Below, piece by piece: positions 1-10,849 of a stretch of 30,734 nucleotides of DNA. Position 1 is the stretch's first letter. Each line of letters opens with the position of its first letter. The DNA comes from Pleurobrachia bachei (lineage: Eukaryota; Ctenophora; Tentaculata; Cydippida; Pleurobrachiidae): assembly GCA_000695325.1 (NCBI GenBank), contig AVPN01000001.1:119136-149869 (forward strand). The letters run 5' to 3'. A model generated the notes under the pieces. It saw only the letters and a program-made list of their open reading frames with translations, was not told the origin of the DNA and did not search any database. A program made the position numbers and the translations under genes.

Positions 1-375
1 CAGATTTTGATTCAAAATGACTTATTATGATAGGGAAAGGTTCCCTGGGGCTCTGTAAAGTCATCCCAAGCACTAAATTCATGCAAAATTGACAAATTTC
101 AACAGAGTCCCATGATGGCATTATCAGGCATTATTTAAAAAGATGCCCAAATAAACGAATAAACTGTTAACTTATGTCTTTTGTGTACTATCTATTATCA
201 TTGCCAACACTTTTAAGCAAGAAAATAATGCATTTTTTAAGAAAATTTCAGAGTCTAATGCCTTTTGAAATAAGTTGACACTGGGCCCGCGACGTCGAGA
301 GACCCTCTTTTACAAATGTAAAGGATTTAAAATGTAAAGGGATTAAAACTGTTGTTCACAATATCTGACACTCAC

Positions 376-3300
376 CATTCGAAATCGGATGCCTGACATG
401 GACACGATAATTCCGACACAGTCCGTTTGTAATCAGACCCGATATAACAATGAGCGGTCCCTTTCTTTCGTTCAAATTGAGTATCAATACCCAGGACACA
501 CTCAGTGCTCTTTAGCTCATCTCTAATGCTCCATGAAGTGAAGTCGTCAACCGTGCAAGCCGGACCTGAGAGAAGGATAGTGTTTATGGATCTGTCCCTG
601 TCTCCCAGCTACCCCCACCCCTTTCGCTTTCCCGCTTATCACAAATTTGTATTCCCCTGAGAGAGAGACGAGGAGGAAAAGCTGCGGCAGGGGTGTAACA
701 ATAAACTAATAACTTGTGCGAGCCAAAAAATATATGCCAAAACATGGAAGAGTTCTCTAATTTGTCATTTAATTTGTTCCCGGAACATCAATCAGTTATA
801 AAATTACCTAGGGCAGGCTTGAAGTCGATTGTATAGATGATCCATCCCATAAACGGGGGCCGTCCAAGACACCGTATGTGTAACTTATAACAACAACAGA
901 GCCCGGGTTCAGTTATAAGCCCCTGAACAGTGATCTTCTCGGTGCTGATCGTCTTGTTGAGCCATGTCATTCCCTCGTCATGGGAGTACCTGCAGTGGAG
1001 ATCATGTGGTTTAGGGAAGGGGGATCAGGGGATTTAGAAGGGGGTTTAAAGGGGGTTATGGAGTGAGTCAGGGGGTAATAAGTGGGTTTAAAGGGGATTT
1101 AGAAGGGGGTTTAAAGGGGGTTATGGAGTGAGTCAGGGGTGAATTAGGGGGTGAATTAGGGGGTCAGGATTATGGGGGAGTGGGATTGGGTGGAATGAAG
1201 AGGGAAGGGTGTGTGTAAGTGTAAGTGTGGAACTGAATCAAATTGAATTCGCGGCTAGAATTACGATACAGGTAATAGCCCGGATTCTGGGAATTGAATT
1301 TACTACTTCCAAGAACATAATAATTCATTAGATACAGAGAAAGGGAGGGTGATACCTGCTGCACCCTTCCTATGCATGGGTCACACACCCTAAACTAACT
1401 ACACAAGATACCCTCTAGGCTCTACTACTTACATAATGTGATTGGTGGGGCTGCGAGGGGCAGCTACAGCAATACCCCCGTGATCTGCAAACTGGAACAT
1501 GTATTGCCCCTCAAAGATCTGAATACCCCCGTGATCTGCAAACTGGAACATGTATTGTCCCTCAAAGATCTGGAACCACTCTACCCCACCATCATTGGAC
1601 ATGAACACATCGTTCCGCGTGCTGTGGGAACTACCCAAATTTCCTGAGAACAGGAATAGGGATTAGCAACGAGGTGCTACTCTGATAACTGGTGTAATAA
1701 CACCCGTTACTTAGAACCAATAGGACAAGCAGTGTAAATAATAATCATACCTGATGCGATTATGAATCCAGGAGCGTTAGCCTTTGTTAGGAGGGGTGTG
1801 TGTTGAGCATAGGGTAACTTCACCCCGAAAATAAGGGAGATATGTAGCGAGCAATCCGGCTGAAATATATGGGGGAGGGGGATTGTTGAGAGATAGAGCA
1901 ACATTTTCTGTGATGGTAATGAAGACGAATAAAGAATTGATTTATAGCCTTTGAATGACGTTTTCTTTGCATAATAATTACTATGTGACTTTGGTGTAAA
2001 TGAGTTTTTGCACACACACAAAGGAATAATATTCATCTCTCTTTCTCTATTCCTCTCACAGCTTTCTCTCTTTCTCTCATTTCTACCTCCAAATCTCCAT
2101 TCTCTTCTTTCTTTCTTTCTAGCTCTGAATCTCAATTCTCCTTGCACTGTGGAGTGTGGACTGTCGAGCCCAAACTGGACTTTGAGACGTACACTTGTAA
2201 CAGTGCAATATTGTAACTCTTTTACATCCTAACAATATATTGAAAGATAACCAAGATCGAAAATAAAAACAATACTCACCAGGAAACACTCGGTGGGGCT
2301 CCCGTACATGTCATATCGGGGTGGTTGGATCCGCTGCCAGGTACCACCCTTGTTATATGTCATCAGAGTGTGGATCCTCCTGTGTCCCACAGCCCCTACA
2401 TCCACCTGTGATGCAATAAACACCCCGGGAAGACCTTCTATCGGCTGGAAATCCGTAAACGGCTCTATACCACTGAAATGTAGCCCCACAATATGGAGAC
2501 TTTACCCCTCCCCATAATAACCCCGGGTTATGCAATGGTTTCCTCCACACCCTCATTAGTGTTAGTGAATATAATATGCTGTGCCGCCACAGGACCAGCA
2601 CCACTTTATGCAGACATCTGAGAGATCCATTAACACACGTGTACACACAGACAACTAAACATCAAGACACAAACATGAACACAAACAGGATGGTATACAG
2701 TGTTATACACAAAGAGTCGCACAAACCGTTACATACAGACACGGATTCCAGACACATATTACAGACAGACATACAGACAAATTTGAGATGACACAAATCT
2801 GTCAACTGGTATCATACACTGACATTCACGGAAAGACGTGTGACGTGTAGCTGTGCTACATATATATACGCTAAATAACGCTAACCGACAGTCTATGTAC
2901 ATCTTAGTCGGGACGAGCTGCCCCTGTAATCCCATGTCCCACACTGTCTTATTAAATGATGCACGAATTATCGCTCTTCACATGATGTACACCTACCTAA
3001 GCCAGGAGACAGATTCGAAACTGGCCGCGTTGGTAAAGAGGACTCTTTCCAGAGAGAGGACCATGTTCTGACCCTTGTGTTCCGATATGTAGAGATTAGT
3101 GGAGTTGTCAGAGTGAGATACTGCTACAAATACCTGACCTTCCCCCGCATCGGCAATGAAAAACTCCTGGAATAATAACATGGCTTTGTTGGGGATTATA
3201 TCTTGGATATTCTTGTTGTTAGGAATTGTAGATTTTGGGTAATGCTTCTGTATATATATATCTCAAAAGAGAGTCAACAGGTAAAGAAAAGATGGGGTAG

Positions 3301-6300
3301 GGGTGAAAATCTAATTTTAATACCCCGGTGGGCACGATAGCAGAAGGGATAAATATTCGTTATTCAGTATGCAGTAGTTGCTCTATCTCTCCCAAATCTC
3401 TCAGAATTCTCAAAGACAGAGAGAGAGCGATCGGAAGTAAAAGTAACTTACAGTAGTCGGGTTTTTAGCAGTAATGGGGTCGAACTGCGCCTTGTAAGGT
3501 GGACCCCTGTCATAAGACATGAACAGATCTCTGTCATTGGCTCCGTGGTCCTCGTGAGTCGACTGAGGAAATAATGAAGAGGGCTATTAATGATTATGTT
3601 TAACAGGTATTCTGATTAATTTTTCAGCTAATAATTTTTAGAAGAGAACAAGTTAGTAAGGAGGGGTGATACTAAAATAACAAGTGATGCTAAACACAGT
3701 ATGTATATCACATTGTATATCACCTTGTATTCTTATTGTATTGTTATGCAAATTTACACTACGTCACACAATCTCGATTTCGAAAAGAAAGAACAATAGT
3801 TGAAAATGTTCTCTCTATATCTCTTTTGCTCCCCACAGCTCAGCCCACACAATTAACTAGGAGATTATTGTGTGGTCCCCAGAGCCCCTACTGAAGTATA
3901 ATAGCAGCATACAGTAGATGTATGAACGCCAGTGTATTACTAACGAAGTTACATGACGATGGTTTGCAGAAGGTACGTTCAGCTATAAGTTATAACAGCT
4001 GATATATTAGTACAATCATAATTGATAATACAATGATTTATACAATGTACATCATGTACATGAAAGTACAGTTGTTTGTTACACAAACACGCATCTTTTG
4101 CGGAAAATTTTACTAAGCTTCTCTCTCTCTCGATCTCCCACAAAGTAGTGACTACAGTCTCTCTCCCACTGCACACAACCCTCTAAAACAAACACTCAAA
4201 CACTACAGCAACAAGAAAGCTACACACATAAACGCTACACATGATACGCCCTATCATATCCATGATATCTCATGGCGAGGAAATGACTCTTTTAAAGTAG
4301 GAAATAATATTAAAAATTACCTTTTTCACAGTAAACAGAAAATCATCCACTATTTCGAACTGGAGGACATTAGAATCATATGGTTGATCTGGATCGGTAG
4401 CAAAGAGATCCCTACTTTTGTAGATCGTTAGGGTGCCGTCCGCATTGTGTTCCGCCACAAACAGTGTGTTCGGTGTATCGTACTTAGAATTCGACCTAGA
4501 GATAGAGGGAGTGTTGTGACCTAGAGATAGGGGGAGATGTTGTAAGAGGGGGGGGGGACCGGGGAGGTGGTAAATAGTTACAGCTAGGTGGAGAACTTAT
4601 CCGGGATAGTTAATGATATAGCTACTTTTGGGTACTTTTGCCATATAATCAACTGCAGTAGAAATATGAGAGAGGAAAATATAGAGAGAGGTGTAAAATC
4701 TTCCCCTTCTAATGTTGGTGGTAACTGGCAGCATTGTTGCGGCATGTTGAGCAGGAAGTGTGTAAGCAGGGGACCTTGGATCCTGCATCAGCTTTGTAAA
4801 ATGCGGTCTCCAAGAAATATATGTGACAAATAAGGCACATGACAGTTAACAATTATTACCAGTATGCCCCAGAGATCTTCTTGTCTGCGAGGACTTGGTT
4901 CCAGGTGGTTCCCGCATCCTGGGATACCCACAAAGTGGCGGACTGCTGGTCGAGTGAGAGGATGAGATCCCGATTAGTGGGGTGATGGTCAATGAGAGAA
5001 GGGGTGAATTCAACTTTATCTATCGTCCAACTCTGTCCTTCATCCGTTGATACCAACACTAACTTGTTAACTTCGTCATTCATAAGAATCTGATTATGTT
5101 TAACAGGTATTCTGATTAATTTTTCAGCTAATAATTTTTAGAAGAGAACAAGTTAGTAAGGAGGGGTGATACTAAAATAACAAGTGATGCTAAACACAGT
5201 ATGTATATCACATTGTATATCACCTTGTATTCTTATTGTATTGTTATGCAAATTTACACTACGTCACACAATCTCGATTTCGAAAAGAAAGAACAATAGT
5301 TGAAAATGTTCTCTCTATATCTCTTTTGCTCCCCACAGCTCAGCCCACACAATTAACTAGGAGATTATTGTGTGGTCCCCAGAGCCCCTACTGAAGTATA
5401 ATAGCAGCATACAGTAGATGTATGAACGCCAGTGTATTACTAACGAAGTTACATGACGATGGTTTGCAGAAGGTACGTTCAGCTATAAGTTATAACAGCT
5501 GATATATTAGTACAATCATAATTGATAATACAATGATTTATACAATGTACATCATGTACATGAAAGTACAGTTGTTTGTTACACAAACACGCATCTTTTG
5601 CGGAAAATTTTACTAAGCTTCTCTCTCTCTCGATCTCCCACAAAGTAGTGACTACAGTCTCTCTCCCACTGCACACAACCCTCTAAAACAAACACTCAAA
5701 CACTACAGCAACAAGAAAGCTACACACATAAACGCTACACATGATACGCCCTATCATATCCATGATATCTCATGGTGAGGAAATGACTCTTTTAAAGTAG
5801 GAAATAATATTAAAAATTACCTTTTTCACAGTAAACAGAAAATCATCCACTATTTCGAACTGGAGGACATTAGAATCATATGGTTGATCTGGATCGGTAG
5901 CAAAGAGATCCCTACTTTTGTAGATCGTTAGGGTGCCGTCCGCATTGTGTTCCGCCACAAACAGTGTGTTCGGTGTATCGTACTTAGAATTCGACCTAGA
6001 GATAGAGGGAGTGTTGTGACCTAGAGATAGGGGGAGATGTTGTAAGAGGGGGGGGGGACCGGGGAGGTGGTAAATAGTTACAGCTAGGTGGAGAACTTAT
6101 CCGGGATAGTTAATGATATAGCTACTTTTGGGTACTTTTGCCATATAATCAACTGCAGTAGAAATATGAGAGAGGAAAATATAGAGAGAGGTGTAAAATC
6201 TTCCCCTTCTAATGTTGGTGGTAACTGGCAGCATTGTTGCGGCATGTTGAGCAGGAAGTGTGTAAGCAGGGGACCTTGGATCCTGCATCAGCTTTGTAAA

Positions 6301-7427
6301 ATGCGGTCTCCAAGAAATATATGTGACAAATAAGGCACATGACAGTTAACAATTATTACCAGTATGCCCCAGAGATCTTCTTGTCTGCGAGGACTTGGTT
6401 CCAGGTGGTTCCCGCATCCTGGGATACCCACAAAGTGGCGGACTGCTGGTCGAGTGAGAGGATGAGATCCCGATTAGTGGGGTGATGGTCAATGAGAGAA
6501 GGGGTGAATTCAACTTTATCTATCGTCCAACTCTGTCCTTCATCCGTTGATACCAACACTAACTTGTTAACTTCGTCATTCATAAGAATCTGAGGAAAGG
6601 TGTATGATTGATATCTTACTTATCGATAAGGAGTTACCTCTTTTCTCGCTCTAAGAAGGACTGCAATGATGCACAAAACACTAACAGTCATAATCAATCA
6701 TCACCCAAAACATACCAGTTTATGATCGACTGTGCTTTGGTAAATGAAATCACAAATGACACTTTTCCCGCCATAAGTCAGGTCCTTGGTGTCAAAGTTT
6801 TTCCCATAATTCGTGCTCACATACAATGTACTCTCCCTGAAAAGAAAGACAGTCAATCTACCTACATACTTACAATGAAAACATACCAATACTGTAACTA
6901 CATATATTTACAATTGTGGAAAGAAGAAGGTTAATCTTGATCCTTGAGAGCGCTCGAACACTGGCGTGAGAGCGGGTACAAAAACAAAAACAACAACAAA
7001 ACTTGTTCGTTTTTGTATTTACAATTAGCAATACAACTGTTTATGTATATTCGCCAGTCTTTTTAGTAGTACATAAGTACGAAGTAAGTTAGAATTAATT
7101 TACATACGTTGGTGGGTTGGATGAATCCCTGGTAAGTACAAGAATAGTGGGACTCTTATTGTCCGTCCCACCCCATTCAACATAGGCCACGTTATGGGAG
7201 TCTTTAGCAAGTTTAAAGACAATAACAGTGATGTCGTTGGGATCGGTTGAGTCGTGTGTTTCATCTCCCCATGACCGCTTGTTTCTTGTATGGTTGGTGG
7301 CCGATTGTAGGGGATCTTTTGTTATTTTGAGTGGTCCACTATGTTTGCCTCGCTTCAAATTCTCATGGAGATGGAGGTATTGGGCGTTGGCAAGGCCAAC
7401 AATTGCGAGAATTAGAAACATTGACAT
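376..7427 (-). CDS. VPS10-domain receptor (sortilin/SORLA family), 5' part of gene, 3' end off window
   Basis: Type I sorting receptor of the Golgi/endosome system; VPS10 beta-propellers bind cargo. Exons in transcript order: 7427-7108, 6836-6716, 6589-6360, 5995-5821, 5089-4860, 4495-4321, 3562-3452, 3166-2997, 2472-2280, 1859-1751, 1643-1433, 989-808, 565-376. All have GT-AG borders and matching phases. I start at ATG 7427 ([15 protein letters not shown], signal peptide); a furin-like RNKR follows. Asp-box type blades are visible ([34 protein letters not shown]), then [15 protein letters not shown] and, in 565-376, the Cys-rich 10CC module ([34 protein letters not shown]). Exons 5089-4860 and 4495-4321 are an extra, in-phase copy of 6589-6360 and 5995-5821, adding 135 codons. 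What follows 10CC (LDLR repeats, or transmembrane segment and tail) is off window, so sortilin and SORLA cannot be separated. Confidence 0.5.
1028..1165. repeat. G-rich minisatellite in a VPS10 intron
   Basis: Lies in the intron 990-1432. A unit of about 65 bp built from gggtttaaaggggg-like pieces starts at 1028 and again at 1093 (48 bp of it). It is followed by short repeats of gaattaggggg. I see no coding signal here. Confidence 0.5.
1471..1572. repeat. 51-bp tandem duplication within a VPS10 exon
   Basis: Two direct copies, 1471-1521 and 1522-1572, differ at one base. On the minus strand each encodes 17 residues, [17 protein letters not shown], so the frame is kept. VPS10 proteins normally have this propeller strand once, before the (I/V)VAA motif. 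Confidence 0.5.
3591..5090. repeat. Left copy of 1,500-bp tandem duplication inside the VPS10 gene
   Basis: Identical to 5091-6590 except for one base that I found (c at 4276 against t at 5776). The copies abut directly, and the junctions share only the trinucleotide tga (3591, 5091, 6591). The unit holds two coding exons (4860-5089 and 4321-4495) and their introns. Confidence 0.5.
5091..6590. repeat. Right copy of 1,500-bp tandem duplication inside the VPS10 gene
   Basis: Second copy of the unit at 3591-5090. Its outer end keeps the strong acceptor (cctcag on the minus strand) before exon 6589-6360. In the left copy that acceptor context is replaced by aacataatcag, still AG but with a weaker pyrimidine tract. 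This suggests the right copy holds the original exon border. Confidence 0.5.
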
Positions 7428-7586
7428 CACATCATTCCTATAAGGGGGAATGTGAAACTGAATGAGTTATAAGATGGGGGTCTATAGAAAAAGTTAGACG
7501 CCCCCTTTCCAACGCATCAAAGATTATGAGCATTGACCTAGAATCGATAGAATTGTGGCATAAACTGCGCAAATTAATGGCTAAAA
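7428..7586. promoter_or_regulatory. Head-to-head intergenic region between VPS10 gene and kinase array
   Basis: About 160 bp separate the minus-strand VPS10 start from the first plus-strand kinase copy, so it probably holds a bidirectional promoter. A tataaga-like string and a tctatagaaa string are present, but no core element is certain. About 330 bp covering this region and the following 165 bp (7423-7752) recur nearly identically at 9782-10111 in front of copy B. There the VPS10 gene is absent. Confidence 0.5.
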
Positions 7587-9714
7587 GTGTATGATTTAAC
7601 CGCTAACCACGAAACAAATTGGGAAAATAATCAGGGACGGAGCTGGGACTCCGGCCCACTGCCCAGCGTGTCCTCGGCGTCCGAGACCTGGGACATCTCA
7701 AGATTTGCACAAAGATATTTTTCCCTCTTTCCCCTAAAGCAAATCAGCACGTCTAATGATATTAGCTTGTCGTATGTTGCCACTGCAGCCAAGGAGTCGA
7801 TGACAGATGACATACTATTGGCGTTGAGGAACAAGGGACTGGTTGAGTTTAGTTACGAAGAGGTGTGTCACGCGACTAATGACTTTAAAGAGTCTACCTC
7901 CAGTTGTAAACTTGGAATGGGATCATTCGGAACTGTGTACAAGGGTAACTTGAAAAACACAACATTCGCGATTAAAAAACTGAACATTCAGAACGATATG
8001 CATGCGAGATCAGTTGGTTTAAAACAATTTGCAGTGGAAGTCGCGGCTTTATCCAAATACCGACATCCAAACCTCCTGGAGTTGGTCGGCTACTCCCTGG
8101 ACCCCAAGGCACCTTGTTTGGTCTACTACTACATGGAGAAAGGCTCGCTGGCGAGTGCTCTGGCAGGTCCAGACTCCCAATCCATGGCATGGGGGACAAG
8201 ACTTCACATAGCAGAGGATATAGCCAAGGGTTTGGTTTACCTTCACACAGCCACGGACAAGCCTCTAATCCACAGAGACCTCAAATCGGCTAACGTGCTA
8301 CTTACTAACGAGTGTCAGGCCAAGATAGGAGATTTCGGGTTAGCTCGCCTTGGTAGTGATAACTCTACTGTCATGACTAACCGGTTACAGGGCACAATGG
8401 GTTACATAAGTCCCGAGGCAGCACGAGGTCAGATTTCCACCAAGACTGATTGTTACAGTTATGGAGTGTTATTGTTGGAGATGCTTACCAATCTATGTGC
8501 ATTTGATTCCAAACGGGTCCCTGTTGAAGCCCAGTCTCTGGTTGGTTTGATTGACATGAAGTCCAATAAACCTCATGATGTCGTGTCTAGAAAGGGAGCT
8601 CCGTGGCCAGTTGAGGTGGCATCGCGGTTCCTAGAAATTGCCATAACCTGCTCCCTGGACCACGATACCCGGCCTACCTCCTCCACCCTCCTCGACCAGA
8701 TCACCAAGCTCAGAGAGGAGAGTATAGAGGACGGGAACTGGGTGCGTCCCTCTGCTCGAGCGGCTGTAGCACCTCCAAATCTACGGAAACCCTGCACCAA
8801 CCGCCGTACCATCCTGGTCCTAACGGGTAACACCCTTCAAAGTGAGCTGATCCAGGCACGGCTAATAAAGATCCTGGGCGGAGAAACAACAGCTAGTTCC
8901 ATGCGGAAACTTCCTGATTCGCAGTTTTACTTTGTGACACTATTCGATGCCATTGTGATTGTATGTAGCCCGGTGAGGGAGTTTGGGAAATGTCTCCAGG
9001 ATTCTATAAACCGGTTTAATCCTCACCTCATACTAATGACGGGACTGTGTGATGGTGTTAGAGGCAGGGTAGGTTACAATCTCACGGTGCATTTTGTAAA
9101 ATGTTCACCCTTCTATGGACTATGAACCAATAGTCCACTGTTCTTCACTACCCCCTAGATGCCACTTTTCTTCACCACCATGAACCATCCCCCTTCCCCC
9201 AGGTATCCCTGTGTGATCTGGTTGTGTGTGACGAGGTGCCCTTCAGTAGTATAACCTACACTCTGGCCGACTCAGTCCGGGATCTCCTGGCTCGGGTTGA
9301 GGGTAGTGGGGGTACACAATTGTGGAGGTTACCTGGTCTCCTCCCCCGACCCATGGATATACCAGCATCACAAGTTCTGTTGTGGATCACCAAACTTATA
9401 CTGGAGATAAAGTCGGTTAGTTGCACTTTATACTGTTCGTTGAATTGGGTGTGTGTGGAATATGGATGGAGATAAGTGATTAAACATCTCCCCAGTTCTT
9501 GGTAATAAACTCACTCTCCCCCCTACAGGTTGAGCCACTAAAATCAGATTTCCTCAACTCCATCGACTATGATCACAGTGCGGGGTACGATACACAGGGT
9601 TTCCTCCACAACATGGCCATCTACCACTCTCAGTACCCCTGCCTTCACAACATTAACATGGCCCTACTGTATGATGAATCTAGAAATACCGTCTCAGTAG
9701 ATCCAAACCTAGAG
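7587..9714 (+). CDS. Kinase array copy A: IRAK/Pelle-like kinase plus PNP-like domain, no Death domain, 3' exons missing
   Basis: Exons: open frame to 9068, then 9203-9415 and 9529-9714, all joining in phase 0. The frame opens at GTG 7587; the first in-frame ATG is 7800, so the first 70 or so codons may be untranslated. Numbering from 7587, the kinase spans about residues 105-345. It has glycine loop GMGSFGTV, lysine in FAIKK, Tyr-gatekeeper context LVYYYMEKGSL (as in IRAK proteins), HRDLKSANVLL (HRD 229-231), DFG at 249 and GYISPEAARG in place of APE. The set looks catalytically competent. From about residue 406 (TILVLTGNTLQSEL) a nucleoside-phosphorylase-like fold begins, with ILMTGLCDGVRGR joined across the splice to VSLCDLVVCDE. 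The two terminal exons seen in copies C and D are absent; after the donor at 9715 the sequence runs into the next promoter copy. Relative to B, 1,162 bp with the Death domain are missing at an acgt microhomology (7749-7752). Confidence 0.5.
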
Positions 9715-9781
9715 GTAAAGAAACATCTGGATGGGTTTGCCATTTGTTGGTTAACTAAATTATAACTAGTTACTCACATTT

Positions 9782-10111
9782 GACATCACATCATTCCTAT
9801 AAGGGGGAATGTGAAACTGAATGAGTTATAAGATGGGGGTCTATAGAAAAAGTTAGACGCCCCCTTTCCAACGCATCAAAGATTATGAGCATTGACCTAG
9901 AATCGATAGAATTGTGGCATAAACTGCGCAAATTAATGGCTAAAAGTGTATGATTTAACCGCTAACCACGAAACAAATTGGGAAAATAATCAGGGACGGA
10001 GCTGGGACTCCGGCCCACTGCCCAGCGTGTCCTCGGCGTCCGAGACCTGGGACATCTCAAGATTTGCACAAAGATATTTTTCCCTCTTTCCCCTAAAGCA
10101 AATCAGCACGT
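9782..10111. repeat. Second copy of the upstream region of the kinase gene
   Basis: Matches 7423-7752 at an offset of 2,359 bp with no difference that I found. It starts directly after copy A's last intron-like sequence (a cacat / ttgacatc junction near 9780). It supplies copy B with the same 5' sequence that copy A has. Confidence 0.5.
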
Positions 10112-10846
10112 GGAAACTTGGACGCACGGCCAGCTCCGGCCTCTGGGCTCTGCGCCCTACGGCCTGCATGGAAAATTAAAAAGGACACGATTTTGGAGTA
10201 CGGGAAATTGGCGAAATTTCGCGAAATTGAAAATACAAATGAAATTCAGAGTGCGCGTCATTACAAAGCCGCGATATTTTGTTTCTTTTGCGCATTCCAT
10301 TTTTGATAATTTTAGCATCGGATTGTGCACGCGGCGCGCGTTCCATTTATTAAACTTTACACTGCACTTTTAAAACTTTTTTGCACACACTTTTTTGGTT
10401 GGAAGGCGCTGCAACCCCCTCGTTTGCGCTGCCGCGGGTCTGTAGCATATGCCAACTTTTTTGGCACACACAGAACTGGTGACCTGATAGCTTAAGAAGA
10501 GGAACATGACGTCCTAGTCCTGAGGATTGATTTAATTTAAGCCTGAATATAAATAAGTGTAGACACCGTTCCGGTTCTTGTTTCTGAGTTCTGGGTCTGA
10601 ATTCTGAAGCCTGTGTTAATTTGTTGTTTCTTTGGATAAAAATTTTCAAGTTTTATGTTTAAAGTTTAAGATTTAAGAAGTATGGGATTAGGGATATGGG
10701 AGCCGGGAGGCGAGAAATTCCCCCTGTCGTCACGCCGCACGGCTCACGGATGACGGATGTAACATATCTTTTTTACAAACGTGTTACTTTGAACTAATTT
10801 ATATTTTGATCCCTAGAAAAATGATAAAAGAGACTATGTCCACTGT
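10112..10846 (+). other. Copy B upstream/5' region, no gene seen
   Basis: This stretch lies between the duplicated promoter block and the Death-domain start. It is mixed, with a GC-rich part at 10120-10170, a CpG-bearing AT-rich part to about 10350, and T-rich sequence later. An acceptor-like cctag at 10812-10816 and a short upstream ORF (ATG 10821) precede the ATG at 10850. It may be promoter or 5' intron; I see no conserved coding sequence. Confidence 0.5.
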
Positions 10847-10849
10847 GTG

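Noticed and set aside
1-375. Possible further VPS10 exon at the left edge
   Set aside because: No frame with family similarity and no splice-bounded coding stretch could be read here; treated as intron.
3979-4176. 65-residue minus-strand ORF, repeated at 5479-5676
   Set aside because: It lies in VPS10 introns and appears twice only because of the 1,500-bp duplication; no family resemblance.
4588-4833. 81-residue plus-strand ORF, repeated at 6088-6333
   Set aside because: Intronic to the VPS10 gene on the opposite strand, with no coding features; duplicated only with the 1,500-bp unit.
7587-7752. Kinase N-terminus starting MYDLTANHE
   Set aside because: The first codon is GTG, no ATG lies in frame before 7800, and the same stretch in copy B lies far upstream of the Death-domain start. 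Probably untranslated.
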